From contig NZ_JAFMOY010000132.1 in the NCBI RefSeq assembly GCF_019049625.1, positions 372,001 through 436,000 on the forward strand: a stretch of DNA of 64,000 bases, given 5' to 3'. A model generated the notes under the pieces. It ran no database searches and was not told the origin of the DNA. It saw nothing but the letters and a program-made list of their open reading frames with translations. Position 1 is the stretch's first letter. Each line of letters starts with the position of its first letter. This document shows, piece by piece, positions 25,084-33,691 of this stretch. This stretch comes from Rahnella ecdela. GTDB lineage: Bacteria; Pseudomonadota; Gammaproteobacteria; Enterobacterales; Enterobacteriaceae. Both the position numbers and the translations under genes were made by a program.

Positions 25084-26775
25084 ATGGATAATCAGTCACT
25101 CATCGCCACGCTCAAAGAGATTGCTGGCAGCCGCCATGTACTGACCGGCGACAGCAACACCGAGCGCTACCGCAAAGGGTTTCGTTCGGGCGGCGGCAAA
25201 GCACTGGCGGTGGTTTTCCCGCAGACGCTGCTGCAACAATGGCAGTTGCTCAAAGCCTGTATTGACGCCGATAAAATTGTCATCATGCAGGCCGCCAATA
25301 CCGGCCTGACAGAAGGCTCAACACCAAGCGGCGATGATTATGACCGTGATATCGTCATTTTCAGCACCCTTAAACTTGATCAAATCCAGTTGCTCGACGG
25401 CGGCCATCAGGTCATCGGCTTTCCCGGAAGTACTCTCTATAAGCTGGAAAAAATTCTCAAACCTTATAACCGCGAACCTCACTCGGTGATTGGCTCATCG
25501 TGCATTGGTGCATCTGTTGTCGGCGGGATTTGCAATAATTCCGGCGGTTCACTGGTGAAACGCGGCCCGGCATATACCGAAATGGCGCTTTATGCGCAGA
25601 TCGACGCGCAGGGTGAATTACGTCTGATAAATCATCTTGGGATCAATCTTGGCGAAACGCCGGAAGAAATCCTGACACGTCTGGAAAAAGCGGATTATCT
25701 GGAGACTGATATTCTGCACGATCAGCGTCTGGCATCTGATCATGATTACGCTGCGCGGGTGCGTGAAGTGGATGCTGATACGCCTTCGCGTTTTAATGCC
25801 GATGAGCGGCGTCTGTTTGAAGCCTCGGGTTGTGCGGGCAAGCTGGCCGTTTTTGCTGTACGACTAGATACTTTCCCGGCTGAAACTCAGCAGCAGGTAT
25901 TTTACATCGGCACCAATGACACGGCGGTGCTGACCGAATTACGCCGTCAGATCCTGCGTGATTTTACGAACCTGCCGGTGGCCGGTGAATACATGCATCG
26001 GGACATTTTCGATATTACTGAAATCTACGGCAAAGACACTTTCATGATGATCGATAAGCTTGGCACCGACAAAATGCCGGACATGTTTACTGCCAAAGGC
26101 AAGTTCGATGCGCACATCAGTAAGGTTCCTTTCCTGCCGAAAAACTTCAGTGACCGTGTTATGCAGTGTCTGAGCAAAGCCCTGCCGAATCACCTTCCAC
26201 CACGCATGAAGCAGTACCGCGACCGGTTCGAACATCATCTGCTGCTGAAAATGTCCGGCCCTGGTATAGAAGAAGCCAGAACTTTCCTGACAAGGTTCTT
26301 CAGTGATGGTCAGGGGGATTTCTTTATCTGCTCGGCTGACGAAGGTAAGAAAGCTTTCCTGCACCGCTTCGCCGCTGCCGGTGCTGCCGTTCGTTATCAC
26401 GCAGTACATGAAAAAGAGGTGGAAGATATTCTGGCGCTGGATATCGCACTACGACGTAATGACCGCGACTGGTTCGAAACACTGCCGGAAGACATCGACA
26501 ATCAGCTGGTGGCAAAACTGTATTACGGCCATTTCATGTGCCACGTGTTCCATCAGGATTACATTGTCAAAAAAGGTGCAAACAGTCAGGCTCTGAAACA
26601 CCGGATGCTGGAACTTCTGGATGCCAAAGGCGCCGAATATCCGGCCGAGCACAACGTCGGCCATTTGTATCTCGCGAAACCGCATTTGAAAGAATTCTAC
26701 CGACAGGCCGACCCGACCAACAGCTTTAATCCGGGCATTGGGAAAACCAGTAAGATGAAAAACTGGCAGGAATAA
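25084..26775 (+). CDS. dld: Quinone-dependent D-lactate dehydrogenase
   Basis: Peripheral inner-membrane flavoenzyme oxidising D-lactate to pyruvate with electrons to quinone. 563 aa (E. coli Dld 571). The FAD-binding N-domain shows QAANTGLTEGSTPSG and SVIGSSCIGASVVGGICNNSGGSLVKRGPA-type glycine-rich segments. The cap and membrane-binding domains follow (FDITEIYGKDTF; EHNVGHLYLAKPHLKEFYRQ). AAGGAAG ribosome site. In E. coli dld sits next to pbpG; here they are in the same neighbourhood but separated by several kb of inserted genes. Confidence 0.95.
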   Translation: MDNQSLIATLKEIAGSRHVLTGDSNTERYRKGFRSGGGKALAVVFPQTLLQQWQLLKACIDADKIVIMQAANTGLTEGSTPSGDDYDRDIVIFSTLKLDQIQLLDGGHQVIGFPGSTLYKLEKILKPYNREPHSVIGSSCIGASVVGGICNNSGGSLVKRGPAYTEMALYAQIDAQGELRLINHLGINLGETPEEILTRLEKADYLETDILHDQRLASDHDYAARVREVDADTPSRFNADERRLFEASGCAGKLAVFAVRLDTFPAETQQQVFYIGTNDTAVLTELRRQILRDFTNLPVAGEYMHRDIFDITEIYGKDTFMMIDKLGTDKMPDMFTAKGKFDAHISKVPFLPKNFSDRVMQCLSKALPNHLPPRMKQYRDRFEHHLLLKMSGPGIEEARTFLTRFFSDGQGDFFICSADEGKKAFLHRFAAAGAAVRYHAVHEKEVEDILALDIALRRNDRDWFETLPEDIDNQLVAKLYYGHFMCHVFHQDYIVKKGANSQALKHRMLELLDAKGAEYPAEHNVGHLYLAKPHLKEFYRQADPTNSFNPGIGKTSKMKNWQE

Positions 26776-26820
26776 TGTCTTTCAAAAGAGGAATGGTGTA
26801 GTCGGCGCAGGCAGTTTGTT

Positions 26821-26883
26821 CCCGGACAGCGCGGAGGACCCGGAGCGTACATAAAGTACGTGAGGAGTCCGAGCACTGCCCGG
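26821..26883. repeat. Extended imperfect hairpin downstream of dld
   Basis: Outer arms CCCGGACAGCGC / GCACTGCCCGGG, inner stem CGTAC-ATAAA-GTACG, with GGAGGAC and GGAGTCC in between. It lies between dld and yohC, which converge on it. It could be a terminator, a processed RNA or a lineage-specific intergenic repeat. Confidence 0.5.
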
Positions 26884-26914
26884 GGGCAAAATGGCAAGTA
26901 AGATAGCCATTAAG

Positions 26915-27505
26915 TTAAAATAACTGTGTTCCGTAACCCCACATAATCACCGTCAGAGCCAGAAGTAGCTCTAATACCAGAACCCCCATTGCCAGCGTTG
27001 AACTGGAGAACAGGAACCCTTCGCGACGGTCGATATTCAGGAAGTTAGGAATACCGAGATACAACAAATATCCGCTGTAACACAGCCCGATGATACCGAC
27101 AAACAGGCATAACCAGACCATCGGATAAAGCGCAACGAGACCGCTGAGGAACATCGGAGTAGCAACGTAACCGGCAAACACGATGCAACTGTTGAGTGTC
27201 GGGCGGCTGTCATAACGACGTGCCATCCAGTAGATTATGCGCCCCATCAGTGCGACAGCGGCGAGCATCAGAACATAGAATATAACGGCGATATATGACG
27301 CGGTGAACATGGAAACCATCAGCTTCTGACCGTCACCGAAGTTCCAGCCCAACTGTGTTGTACCGATAAACGAACAGACAACCGGGATCAACGCCATCAA
27401 AAGAACATGGTGGGAATAGACATGTGAAACGGTTTCCCGCTCACGCTGGATTTGCTGCAGTTCAGGACCAGGATGGGACATCAGTCCCCAGACATGATTT
27501 GCCAT
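26915..27505 (-). CDS. yohC: Yip1-family inner-membrane protein YohC
   Basis: 196-aa protein (E. coli YohC 195) with about five membrane helices. Conserved blocks HVWGLMSHPGPE, HHVLLMALIPVVCSFIGTTQ, VFAGYVATPMFLSGL and YLLYLGIPNFLNI match YohC closely. The start at 27505 (MANHVWG) matches E. coli and has a GGGGGTG upstream. The longer frame to 27586 is unlikely. Function unknown (Yip1/DUF1282 domain). Confidence 0.92.
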   Translation of the reverse strand: MANHVWGLMSHPGPELQQIQRERETVSHVYSHHVLLMALIPVVCSFIGTTQLGWNFGDGQKLMVSMFTASYIAVIFYVLMLAAVALMGRIIYWMARRYDSRPTLNSCIVFAGYVATPMFLSGLVALYPMVWLCLFVGIIGLCYSGYLLYLGIPNFLNIDRREGFLFSSSTLAMGVLVLELLLALTVIMWGYGTQLF

Positions 27506-27655
27506 GAAACACCCCCTTGTACGCCGAAAGCCGCCAGCGGCGTGCAGTGATAGACCTTCGGAAATGCCCGTCACACCAAGGCACAAGGAAGGTGGCGACC
27601 TGTCTATATTATAGTCGTTATTGCCAGTTTTGCTGCTGCGACCGACTCATCCAAA

Positions 27656-28321
27656 TCAACGATTGACCGCAGCAGGCTGCCTCTGATGGATAAAGCGCGC
27701 GGCTGTAAATGTTGCACCTACCAGTACCAGCATCATGCTGATAATCCAGCGAGTCTGTGTGATCATAAGCCCGTAAAACATTGTCTGCATCGACGTTATT
27801 GAAGCTTCGATCTTCTCAAAGCGCTCATCCATACGCACAAACTGCTTATCTACCTTTTCAAACTGCTTATCTACCTGTTCAAACTGTTTATCGACCCTTT
27901 CAAACTGCTTATCCACTTGTTCAAACTGTTGATCGATCCGTACAAAATGATCGTCAATTCTCAGCAGATGCCCGTCGATGCGGGAGATGCTCTGTTCGGT
28001 TTTTCCTACACGCACACCGATATCTGTCACTGCATCAGTGAGCGTGACCATTTGATACTCCAGTTTGCCGACCCGGAGATTAGTTTCGGTGACGACTTCG
28101 GTCAGATGCGTGACCTGCTGTTCCACCTTCCCTACCCGCAGATTCAATCCGGCAATCTCCTCACCGTTTTTGATCCCTTGTTTTTCTATACTGTTGATCT
28201 GATTTTGCATGAGCTTTTCCATGAGCAATTTTCCTTTGTGTTCTTCCGGCCATGCGGGAGCGCCGGGAAAATAGAGCATCGGATTGACGGGCGAGATTTC
28301 CATTGTGCTGAGCTGAAACAT
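27656..28321 (-). CDS. Heptad-repeat coiled-coil protein with a C-terminal membrane anchor
   Basis: 221-aa protein of no family I recognise. It consists of repeats: first three ~21-residue units beginning (L/V)RVGK(V/L/T)E, then about nine heptads of the form RIDQQFE / QVDKQFE / KVDKQFV. These should form a long parallel coiled coil. A single hydrophobic segment near residues 188-208 (WIISMMLVLVGATFTAARF) would anchor it in the membrane, with the coil in the cytoplasm because no signal peptide is present. GAGGG ribosome site 9 nt before the ATG. Monocistronic. Confidence 0.75.
   Translation of the reverse strand: MFQLSTMEISPVNPMLYFPGAPAWPEEHKGKLLMEKLMQNQINSIEKQGIKNGEEIAGLNLRVGKVEQQVTHLTEVVTETNLRVGKLEYQMVTLTDAVTDIGVRVGKTEQSISRIDGHLLRIDDHFVRIDQQFEQVDKQFERVDKQFEQVDKQFEKVDKQFVRMDERFEKIEASITSMQTMFYGLMITQTRWIISMMLVLVGATFTAARFIHQRQPAAVNR
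27841..27945. repeat. Five 21-bp tandem repeats inside the coiled-coil gene
   Basis: Units start at 27841, 27862, 27883, 27904 and 27925, each like ACTGCTTATCTACCTTTTCAA. They encode the VDKQFE heptads. Units are similar enough at DNA level to slip, so repeat number may vary between strains. Confidence 0.85.
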
Positions 28322-28490
28322 GTCTGTTGTCCCTCACATGAGCTTTCCCTGTTTAGAGATTCTTAATCTGCGGTGAGTTTGCGCTGTATAAATAACCATA
28401 TCAAATCAATTTCCTTCTCGATTCACATGCTGCTACTTATGTATCTATGCTTCGAAAACTTACATTTAGATGATGAATAAAACCAACAAA

Positions 28491-28516
28491 AAGAGCCTCT
28501 TACGAGGCCCTTTAAA
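28491..28516 (-). terminator. Possible terminator of the gluconate dehydrogenase operon
   Basis: GCCTC-TTAC-GAGGC with flanking A-rich (left) and T-rich (right) sequence, immediately downstream of the cytochrome gene. Confidence 0.5.
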
Positions 28517-28541
28517 TTTAAACGCTTACGTTATTCTTCGT

Positions 28542-29852
28542 TTACTGCGGTGCGGGATTATGCAACGCCGATGCGCCCTGCTGAGATTTACGGGCTTTGG
28601 TCACGTCATCTTTACTGACCACCGGAGCCTGATTTCCCCATGCATTTCGGATGTATGTACTGACATCCGCCATCTGCTGATCGGTCAGCTTCCAGCCAAA
28701 TTCCGGCATATCCGCGCTGGTCGGATTGCTGGCTGTTGCCGCACCCTGCCCGCCGTTCATCAGCACGTGCAAAATGTTAGTCGGCCCGGTGGCCTGAACG
28801 CCATTATTGCCTTTCAGCGCGGGTATCATATTACGTACACCTTCACCAGAATTCTGGTGGCAGGCGGCGCAGTTATCGGCGTAGAGTGCTTTTCCGTTAG
28901 CCATCGCAGAATTTACCGCTAAAGGCGCGGACTCATCTTTACTGCCCGGCAAACTTTTCAGGTAGACCGCTATGGCATGCAGGTCAGCATCTGACAGGTG
29001 TTGCAGTGAATTCGTCACAGCTTCTGCCATCGGACCGGCGGCCACGGTACGTGAGTTAGCCCCTGTTTTCAGGTACTGCACCACTTCGTCATTACTCCAG
29101 TCACCGATGCCCTGACGGGTATTTCCGGTGATTTCTGGTGCAAACCAGCCCTGCAATTCTCCGCCCTGCAAATGCACGCCAAAGTTATCGCCGCCCAGCG
29201 GGTTTTTAGCGGTATGACAGGAGGTGCAATGCCCCAGACCTTCTACCAGATACGCGCCGCGATTCCATTCTGCCGACTGCGACGGATCCGCTTTAAACGG
29301 TGCCGTATCCAGGAACAGCAGGTTCCATCCGAACATCATCAGACGGATGTTGTACGGGAACGGAAGATCCGTTTTCGGACCGTCGTAATGCACGGCCGGC
29401 ACGGTATTCAGGTAGGCTTTGATGTCTTTCAGATCCTGATCACTGACCTTCGCATAGACGTTATAAGGCATCGCCGGATACAGATTCTCGCCATTAATTC
29501 CTTTGCCGTTGCGCACTGCATTAATGAACTGCTTGTCGGTCCAGCCACCAATCCCGGTCTCTTTATCCGGCGTGATATTGGTAGCGTAAATCGTACCGAA
29601 AGGCGTGTTCAGCCCGTAGCCTCCCGCAAAAGGTTTACCGCCGCCGGGCGCGGTGTGACAGGCCACGCAGTCCCCGGCCAGCGCCAGATATTTGCCACGC
29701 TCAATGGCGGTTTTGCCGCTCATGGTTGCCGCCGCTGGTGCCTGAAAATCGCCTGACTGGCTGGCGTTATGCCAGGTTTTAAATCCGACAAAGCCCAGCC
29801 CGCCGATGACCACCACGCCCGCGATAATTACTAATGTCTTTTTCACGCTCAT
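28542..29852 (-). CDS. Gluconate 2-dehydrogenase, triheme cytochrome c subunit
   Basis: 436-aa membrane-anchored periplasmic cytochrome. Three CxxCH haem sites: CVACH (from Cys62), CTSCH and CAACH. An N-terminal hydrophobic signal-anchor (VKKTLVIIAGVVVIGGLGF) precedes them. The start at 29852 (MSVKK) has GAGG 8 nt upstream and lies 2 bp after the stop of the flavoprotein gene. It takes electrons from the flavoprotein subunit to the quinone pool. Third gene of the dehydrogenase operon. Confidence 0.88.
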   Translation of the reverse strand: MSVKKTLVIIAGVVVIGGLGFVGFKTWHNASQSGDFQAPAAATMSGKTAIERGKYLALAGDCVACHTAPGGGKPFAGGYGLNTPFGTIYATNITPDKETGIGGWTDKQFINAVRNGKGINGENLYPAMPYNVYAKVSDQDLKDIKAYLNTVPAVHYDGPKTDLPFPYNIRLMMFGWNLLFLDTAPFKADPSQSAEWNRGAYLVEGLGHCTSCHTAKNPLGGDNFGVHLQGGELQGWFAPEITGNTRQGIGDWSNDEVVQYLKTGANSRTVAAGPMAEAVTNSLQHLSDADLHAIAVYLKSLPGSKDESAPLAVNSAMANGKALYADNCAACHQNSGEGVRNMIPALKGNNGVQATGPTNILHVLMNGGQGAATASNPTSADMPEFGWKLTDQQMADVSTYIRNAWGNQAPVVSKDDVTKARKSQQGASALHNPAPQ

Positions 29853-29854
29853 GC

Positions 29855-31627
29855 TTAAGCCCTCACCAGCGGACCAGGAGATTTCAGATACTGGGTTTTG
29901 ATGGCTTCGGCAGCCCACAGGGTCAGCGCGCCAACGGTTCCGGTCGGGTTATATCCGCCATTATTGGCAAAGGCAGAAGCACCGCACACAAAGACGTTAT
30001 GCACATCCCAGCTTTGCAGATAACGGTTTACCGCGCTGGTTTTCGGGTCATCACCCATGCAGGCGCCACCGGTGGTGTGCGAGGAAAGGTTATCCATCGG
30101 AGAGAACGGTTTTGTCGTCGGCTCCTGACGCACCACGGTTTTTGCCCCCATTGCATGCGCAATTTCTACCGAACGGTCGGCCATAAATTTCGCTGAACGT
30201 TTATCGTTTTCGATCCAGTCGAAGGTCACACGCAACAGTGGCTGGCCGTGGCGGTCTTTATATTCGGGATCCAAATCGAGGAAAACATCACGATGCGGGT
30301 AGCTGTTGCCCATGCAATAGATGTTGTTGTAGTTCTGGTAGCTGTGTTTGACGGCTTTCTTCCAGTCAGCGCCCCATCGCGGAGTGCCCGGCGGCACGTT
30401 ATTGGAATAGCCAATCGGACGACCATTAGTGGAATGCACCAGTGCCACACCGCCGCCGATAAAATCGTGGTGGGTATGATCGAAATTATCGCCGTTGAAA
30501 TCATCAATCGCCTGCGACAGCGCACCGGCACCGATGAACGGATTCATCATTTCATCTTCAAAGAAGAAGCCTGCACCGGAGACGGTCTGATAGGCATAGT
30601 TACGCCCGACCACACCTTCACCGGTTTTATGGTCGTAAGGCTTGCCGATGCCGGAAAGCAGCATCAGACGCACGTTGTCCATCTGGTAAGCAGAAATCAC
30701 CACAATATCCGCCGGTTGTTCCCACACCACGCCGTCGCTGCCGATAAACGTCACGCCGGTCGCAGTTTTACCGTCCGCCGCTTTATTCACGCGCAGCACT
30801 TCAGATTCGGTGATCACCGTGAAATTAGGGCGTTGCATGACCGCGGGCAAAATACAGGCGTTCGGGCTGCTTTTTGACCAGTTACCACAGCCGAAGAATT
30901 CGCAATAACCGCAATAAGTACACGGCGCCATATTCACGCCCAGCGGGTTGGTATATGCGCCGGAGGTGTTGCCCGCAGGCACGGCAAACGGGTGATAACC
31001 CATCTCGCGGGTGGCTTTATCGAAAATCATCGACAGCTGGGTGCGTTTGAGTGGCGGCAGCGGATAATCGCGGCTTCGCGGACCTTCGAAGACGTTGCCG
31101 CCTTCAATTTTTTCGCCCTTAATATTGCCTGCTTTACCGGACGTTCCGGCATAGCGTTCGAATTTGTCGTAGAACGGCTCGACGTCATCAAAGGTCACGC
31201 CCCAGTCCTGAACCTGCATGCCTTCGAGGAATTTGTTCTTACCGTAGCGCTCAACCGTCTGGCTGTAGCTCTGGAAATCGTACGGCAGAAAGCGCCAGGT
31301 CATGCCATTCCAGTGCGTGCCTGCGCCGCCGACGTTCATCCCAAACTGATAAGTGTTGAATTCGCGCAGCGGTAACGCCTGCTGGATCGGATTATTACGG
31401 AACGTCAGGGTTTCCACCGCCGTTGGCTGCATGATCGCGCGACGGCTAACGAAACGCAGTTCGTCGGTATCAATGGTGGTCGGGAAATCGTTGCTGGTAT
31501 CGCGCCATGAACCCCGTTCAATCGCCACCACATTCAGCCCTGCCAGCGTCAGCTCGTTCGCCATCAGCGACCCCGCCCAACCGAGGCCGACGATGACCGC
31601 ATCAACCTTTTCACGTTTATTACTCAT
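29855..31627 (-). CDS. Gluconate 2-dehydrogenase, FAD (GMC-type) catalytic subunit
   Basis: 590-aa GMC-family oxidoreductase. Dinucleotide fold at the N-terminus (DAVIVGLGWAGSLMANEL), a Cys-rich segment CTYCGYCEFFGCGNW (possible iron-sulfur or structural site, usual in this subgroup) and the C-terminal GMC region with GGACMGDDPKTSAVN and NPTGTVGALTLWAAEA. Oxidises gluconate (or a related sugar acid) in the periplasm; export is probably assisted by the Tat-signal-bearing small subunit encoded upstream. Substrate specificity is inferred from family and operon only. Confidence 0.85.
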   Translation of the reverse strand: MSNKREKVDAVIVGLGWAGSLMANELTLAGLNVVAIERGSWRDTSNDFPTTIDTDELRFVSRRAIMQPTAVETLTFRNNPIQQALPLREFNTYQFGMNVGGAGTHWNGMTWRFLPYDFQSYSQTVERYGKNKFLEGMQVQDWGVTFDDVEPFYDKFERYAGTSGKAGNIKGEKIEGGNVFEGPRSRDYPLPPLKRTQLSMIFDKATREMGYHPFAVPAGNTSGAYTNPLGVNMAPCTYCGYCEFFGCGNWSKSSPNACILPAVMQRPNFTVITESEVLRVNKAADGKTATGVTFIGSDGVVWEQPADIVVISAYQMDNVRLMLLSGIGKPYDHKTGEGVVGRNYAYQTVSGAGFFFEDEMMNPFIGAGALSQAIDDFNGDNFDHTHHDFIGGGVALVHSTNGRPIGYSNNVPPGTPRWGADWKKAVKHSYQNYNNIYCMGNSYPHRDVFLDLDPEYKDRHGQPLLRVTFDWIENDKRSAKFMADRSVEIAHAMGAKTVVRQEPTTKPFSPMDNLSSHTTGGACMGDDPKTSAVNRYLQSWDVHNVFVCGASAFANNGGYNPTGTVGALTLWAAEAIKTQYLKSPGPLVRA

Positions 31628-31681
31628 ACGACATTTACTCCTGCAAAAATCAATTCAATCAGTGACCGTCCGTTGCCGGTT

Positions 31682-32401
31682 TTATGATTTTTCGTATTGG
31701 GACAGCATGCTGACAGGCTCGATATGTAAGTCTTCACCACGGCGGTCGATGACATCACGGAAGTCATAACGCGCACCGGGGAAACCGAGCATTTTCCAGC
31801 TCGCCATATCTTTGTTGCCGCCATATAAAGGGTCCGAGAAGAAACCTTCGCGCATGTTCTGCACCAGCATGTTGAAGAACAGCGGGCCGTTAACCCCCGC
31901 TAATGGGATCTCGCCCGATTCCACGCCGCGCAGTAAATCGTCCTGCTGTACGCCGGTCAGCTGGGTGAAGGTTTTCCCGCCGTTGCGCGCTTTCGCGACG
32001 TTATTCAGCGCCGTCAGTCCGAGTTTGTAGCGTTCGGCTGGCGTGTCTTTGTATTGCGGACCGGCCTGCGGCAGCCCGTCCTGAATTACCGGCCCGAGAC
32101 GGTAGGTGGTCACCGCTTTGCCGTAATCACCGCTTAGCTGTCTGTCCAGAAACACTGCGCAACCGGCTTCTTTGCCGCCGATACTCAGCTCATCCGCCGG
32201 AATAATCCGGTCGGCCAGGGTTTCAACCAGACTGACTTCATCAGGCGTGAAGAATGTCCAGTCACCGGCGACCACCGGCTTTGGGGGACGAACCGAATGG
32301 ATAATCCACGGCATACCGCCGGAGAAAATTTTGGCTTTAACCTTCAGCGCGGTGCTGAATAACAGCACTGCCATTGAGGTCAGAAAATGTCTGCGCTTCA
32401 C
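31682..32401 (-). CDS. Gluconate 2-dehydrogenase subunit 3 (gamma) with Tat signal
   Basis: 239-aa small subunit of the membrane-bound gluconate dehydrogenase (Gluconate_2-dh3 family). The start is the GTG at 32401: AGGAG lies 7 nt upstream and the N-terminus then reads KRRHFLTSMAVLLFSTA, a twin-arginine signal (RRxFL). The longer frame to 32458 would bury this signal. Family blocks: FFTPDEVSLVETLADRIIPAD and LFFNMLVQNMREGFFSDPLYGGN. It probably carries the catalytic subunit through Tat. First gene of the operon. Confidence 0.87.
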   Translation of the reverse strand: MKRRHFLTSMAVLLFSTALKVKAKIFSGGMPWIIHSVRPPKPVVAGDWTFFTPDEVSLVETLADRIIPADELSIGGKEAGCAVFLDRQLSGDYGKAVTTYRLGPVIQDGLPQAGPQYKDTPAERYKLGLTALNNVAKARNGGKTFTQLTGVQQDDLLRGVESGEIPLAGVNGPLFFNMLVQNMREGFFSDPLYGGNKDMASWKMLGFPGARYDFRDVIDRRGEDLHIEPVSMLSQYEKS

Positions 32402-32509
32402 GATATAGCTCCTGTTGAAGGGGTCTGACGGGGAGGTACCCACATCGGTGGTGGGCATTTATTTTGTGACGGAGATTATACGAAGATGTTAGGCGAAAGT
32501 AAGATATTT

Positions 32510-32525
32510 TGTACCAACTGGTACA
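32510..32525. promoter_or_regulatory. Dyad operator upstream of the gluconate dehydrogenase operon
   Basis: TGTACCA-AC-TGGTACA, a perfect 7-2-7 inverted repeat ~109 bp before the subunit 3 start, in the divergent gap. Candidate repressor or activator site of an unknown regulator. Confidence 0.5.
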
Positions 32526-32568
32526 TACTTTATTTGTGTTAAATCAAGGTATTATTTATTTGGTAGTG

Positions 32569-32584
32569 AGTTAGCACACTAACT
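32569..32584. promoter_or_regulatory. Second dyad in the same divergent gap
   Basis: AGTTAG-CACA-CTAACT, a perfect 6-4-6 inverted repeat, ~83 bp before the racemase-like gene. Different sequence from the dyad at 32510, so a different protein may bind. Confidence 0.4.
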
Positions 32585-32666
32585 AACACATTTTTACAGG
32601 CGAATAAGCCTGCACAACGTTTAAAAAATCATTAACGTAGAGGCTGGAATTTCTCAGGAGAATGAA

Positions 32667-33296
32667 ATGCGCATCACCTGTTTACACACGGCGGACAGCA
32701 ATATTGCGGTATTTGAAAACGCAGCGCGGGAGCTCGGGCTAAATCAGCATCAGTTTGTGCATGTGTCCCGGCCTGATTTACTCGCCGCTGCCGAAAAAGC
32801 GGGCGGACTGACGGCGGATATTCGTCAGCAAACCGCTGATGTCCTGCTGGCTTTGAGTGAAGATGCCGACTGCGTTTTACTGACCTGCTCGACGCTGGGT
32901 TCAGCCGCAACGCTTGCCGCGGAAACAGCCGCGGTGCCGGTTTTGCGGGTCGATCAGGCGCTGGCAGAACAGGCCATGAAAACAGCCGGAAACGTGGTCG
33001 CACTGTGTGCGGTTGAAACGACGCTGGAGCCGACGCGTCACTTGTTCGCGCAAGTGGAAAAACATCCGCAGGCACTGCTTGAAATGCATCTGGTGGCGGG
33101 CGCATGGGACAAGTTTAAACAGGGAGATCTGGCGGGATATTTACAAACCATCGCAGCGGCGGCTGATGCGCAATATTTGAATGGCGCGGCGTGTGTGGTG
33201 CTGGCTCAGGCTTCAATGACCGGCGCGGCACAGCTGACACAAATGGGTAAACCGCTCACCAGCCCCGAATGTGGATTGCGCGCAGCACTGGCCTGA
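32667..33296 (+). CDS. Asp/Glu racemase-family protein
   Basis: 209-aa cytoplasmic protein resembling the aspartate/glutamate/hydantoin racemase superfamily. The first catalytic-Cys motif LLTCSTLGSAA is visible (Cys73). The equivalent of the second is weak; the late LTSPECG may serve. Strong AGGAG ribosome site. Divergent from the gluconate dehydrogenase operon. Substrate not predictable. Confidence 0.65.
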   Translation: MRITCLHTADSNIAVFENAARELGLNQHQFVHVSRPDLLAAAEKAGGLTADIRQQTADVLLALSEDADCVLLTCSTLGSAATLAAETAAVPVLRVDQALAEQAMKTAGNVVALCAVETTLEPTRHLFAQVEKHPQALLEMHLVAGAWDKFKQGDLAGYLQTIAAAADAQYLNGAACVVLAQASMTGAAQLTQMGKPLTSPECGLRAALA

Positions 33297-33404
33297 AAAC
33301 GGCGGGCAGAAAGCAAAAATGCAGGCAGAGGCTATACTGATAAGGAATATCATTGGCTTAGCCGCACCGCCGATGACGACTGAAGATTGTGTTAAGGAGA
33401 TAAC

Positions 33405-33488
33405 ATGAAAATTATTCTGTGGATCATCGCCATCATCTTTATCGTCGGCTTACTGACCCTCACAGGGGTGTTTAAACTGATTTTCTGA
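33405..33488 (+). CDS. yohP: Small inner-membrane protein YohP (27 aa)
   Basis: A 27-codon gene with an excellent AAGGAG ribosome site 6 nt before ATG. The product is a single membrane helix beginning MKIILWIIAIIF and ending TGVFKLIF, differing at only a few positions from E. coli YohP (27 aa, ends TGVFKMIF). YohP is a studied short membrane protein of unknown role. Followed by an intrinsic terminator. Confidence 0.92.
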   Translation: MKIILWIIAIIFIVGLLTLTGVFKLIF

Positions 33489-33513
33489 TGACGACTTTCT
33501 GCCCTGCAAAACA

Positions 33514-33542
33514 AAAAGTCCGGCACTCTGGCCGGACTTTTT
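33514..33542 (+). terminator. Intrinsic terminator after yohP
   Basis: AAAAGTCCGGC / GCCGGACTTTT stem with a 6-nt loop and T-run. Confidence 0.9.
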
Positions 33543-33631
33543 CATTTATCAGCGATTGCTGAAATATCCAAAATAATTCGGATTGCAATATGGCGGCAAG
33601 CGAACGAATCCCGATGAGCTGACATTTAGTC

Positions 33632-33662
<31 letters not shown>

Positions 33663-33691
33663 CATTGCGGTCCGAAGTATGCAGGATATTT

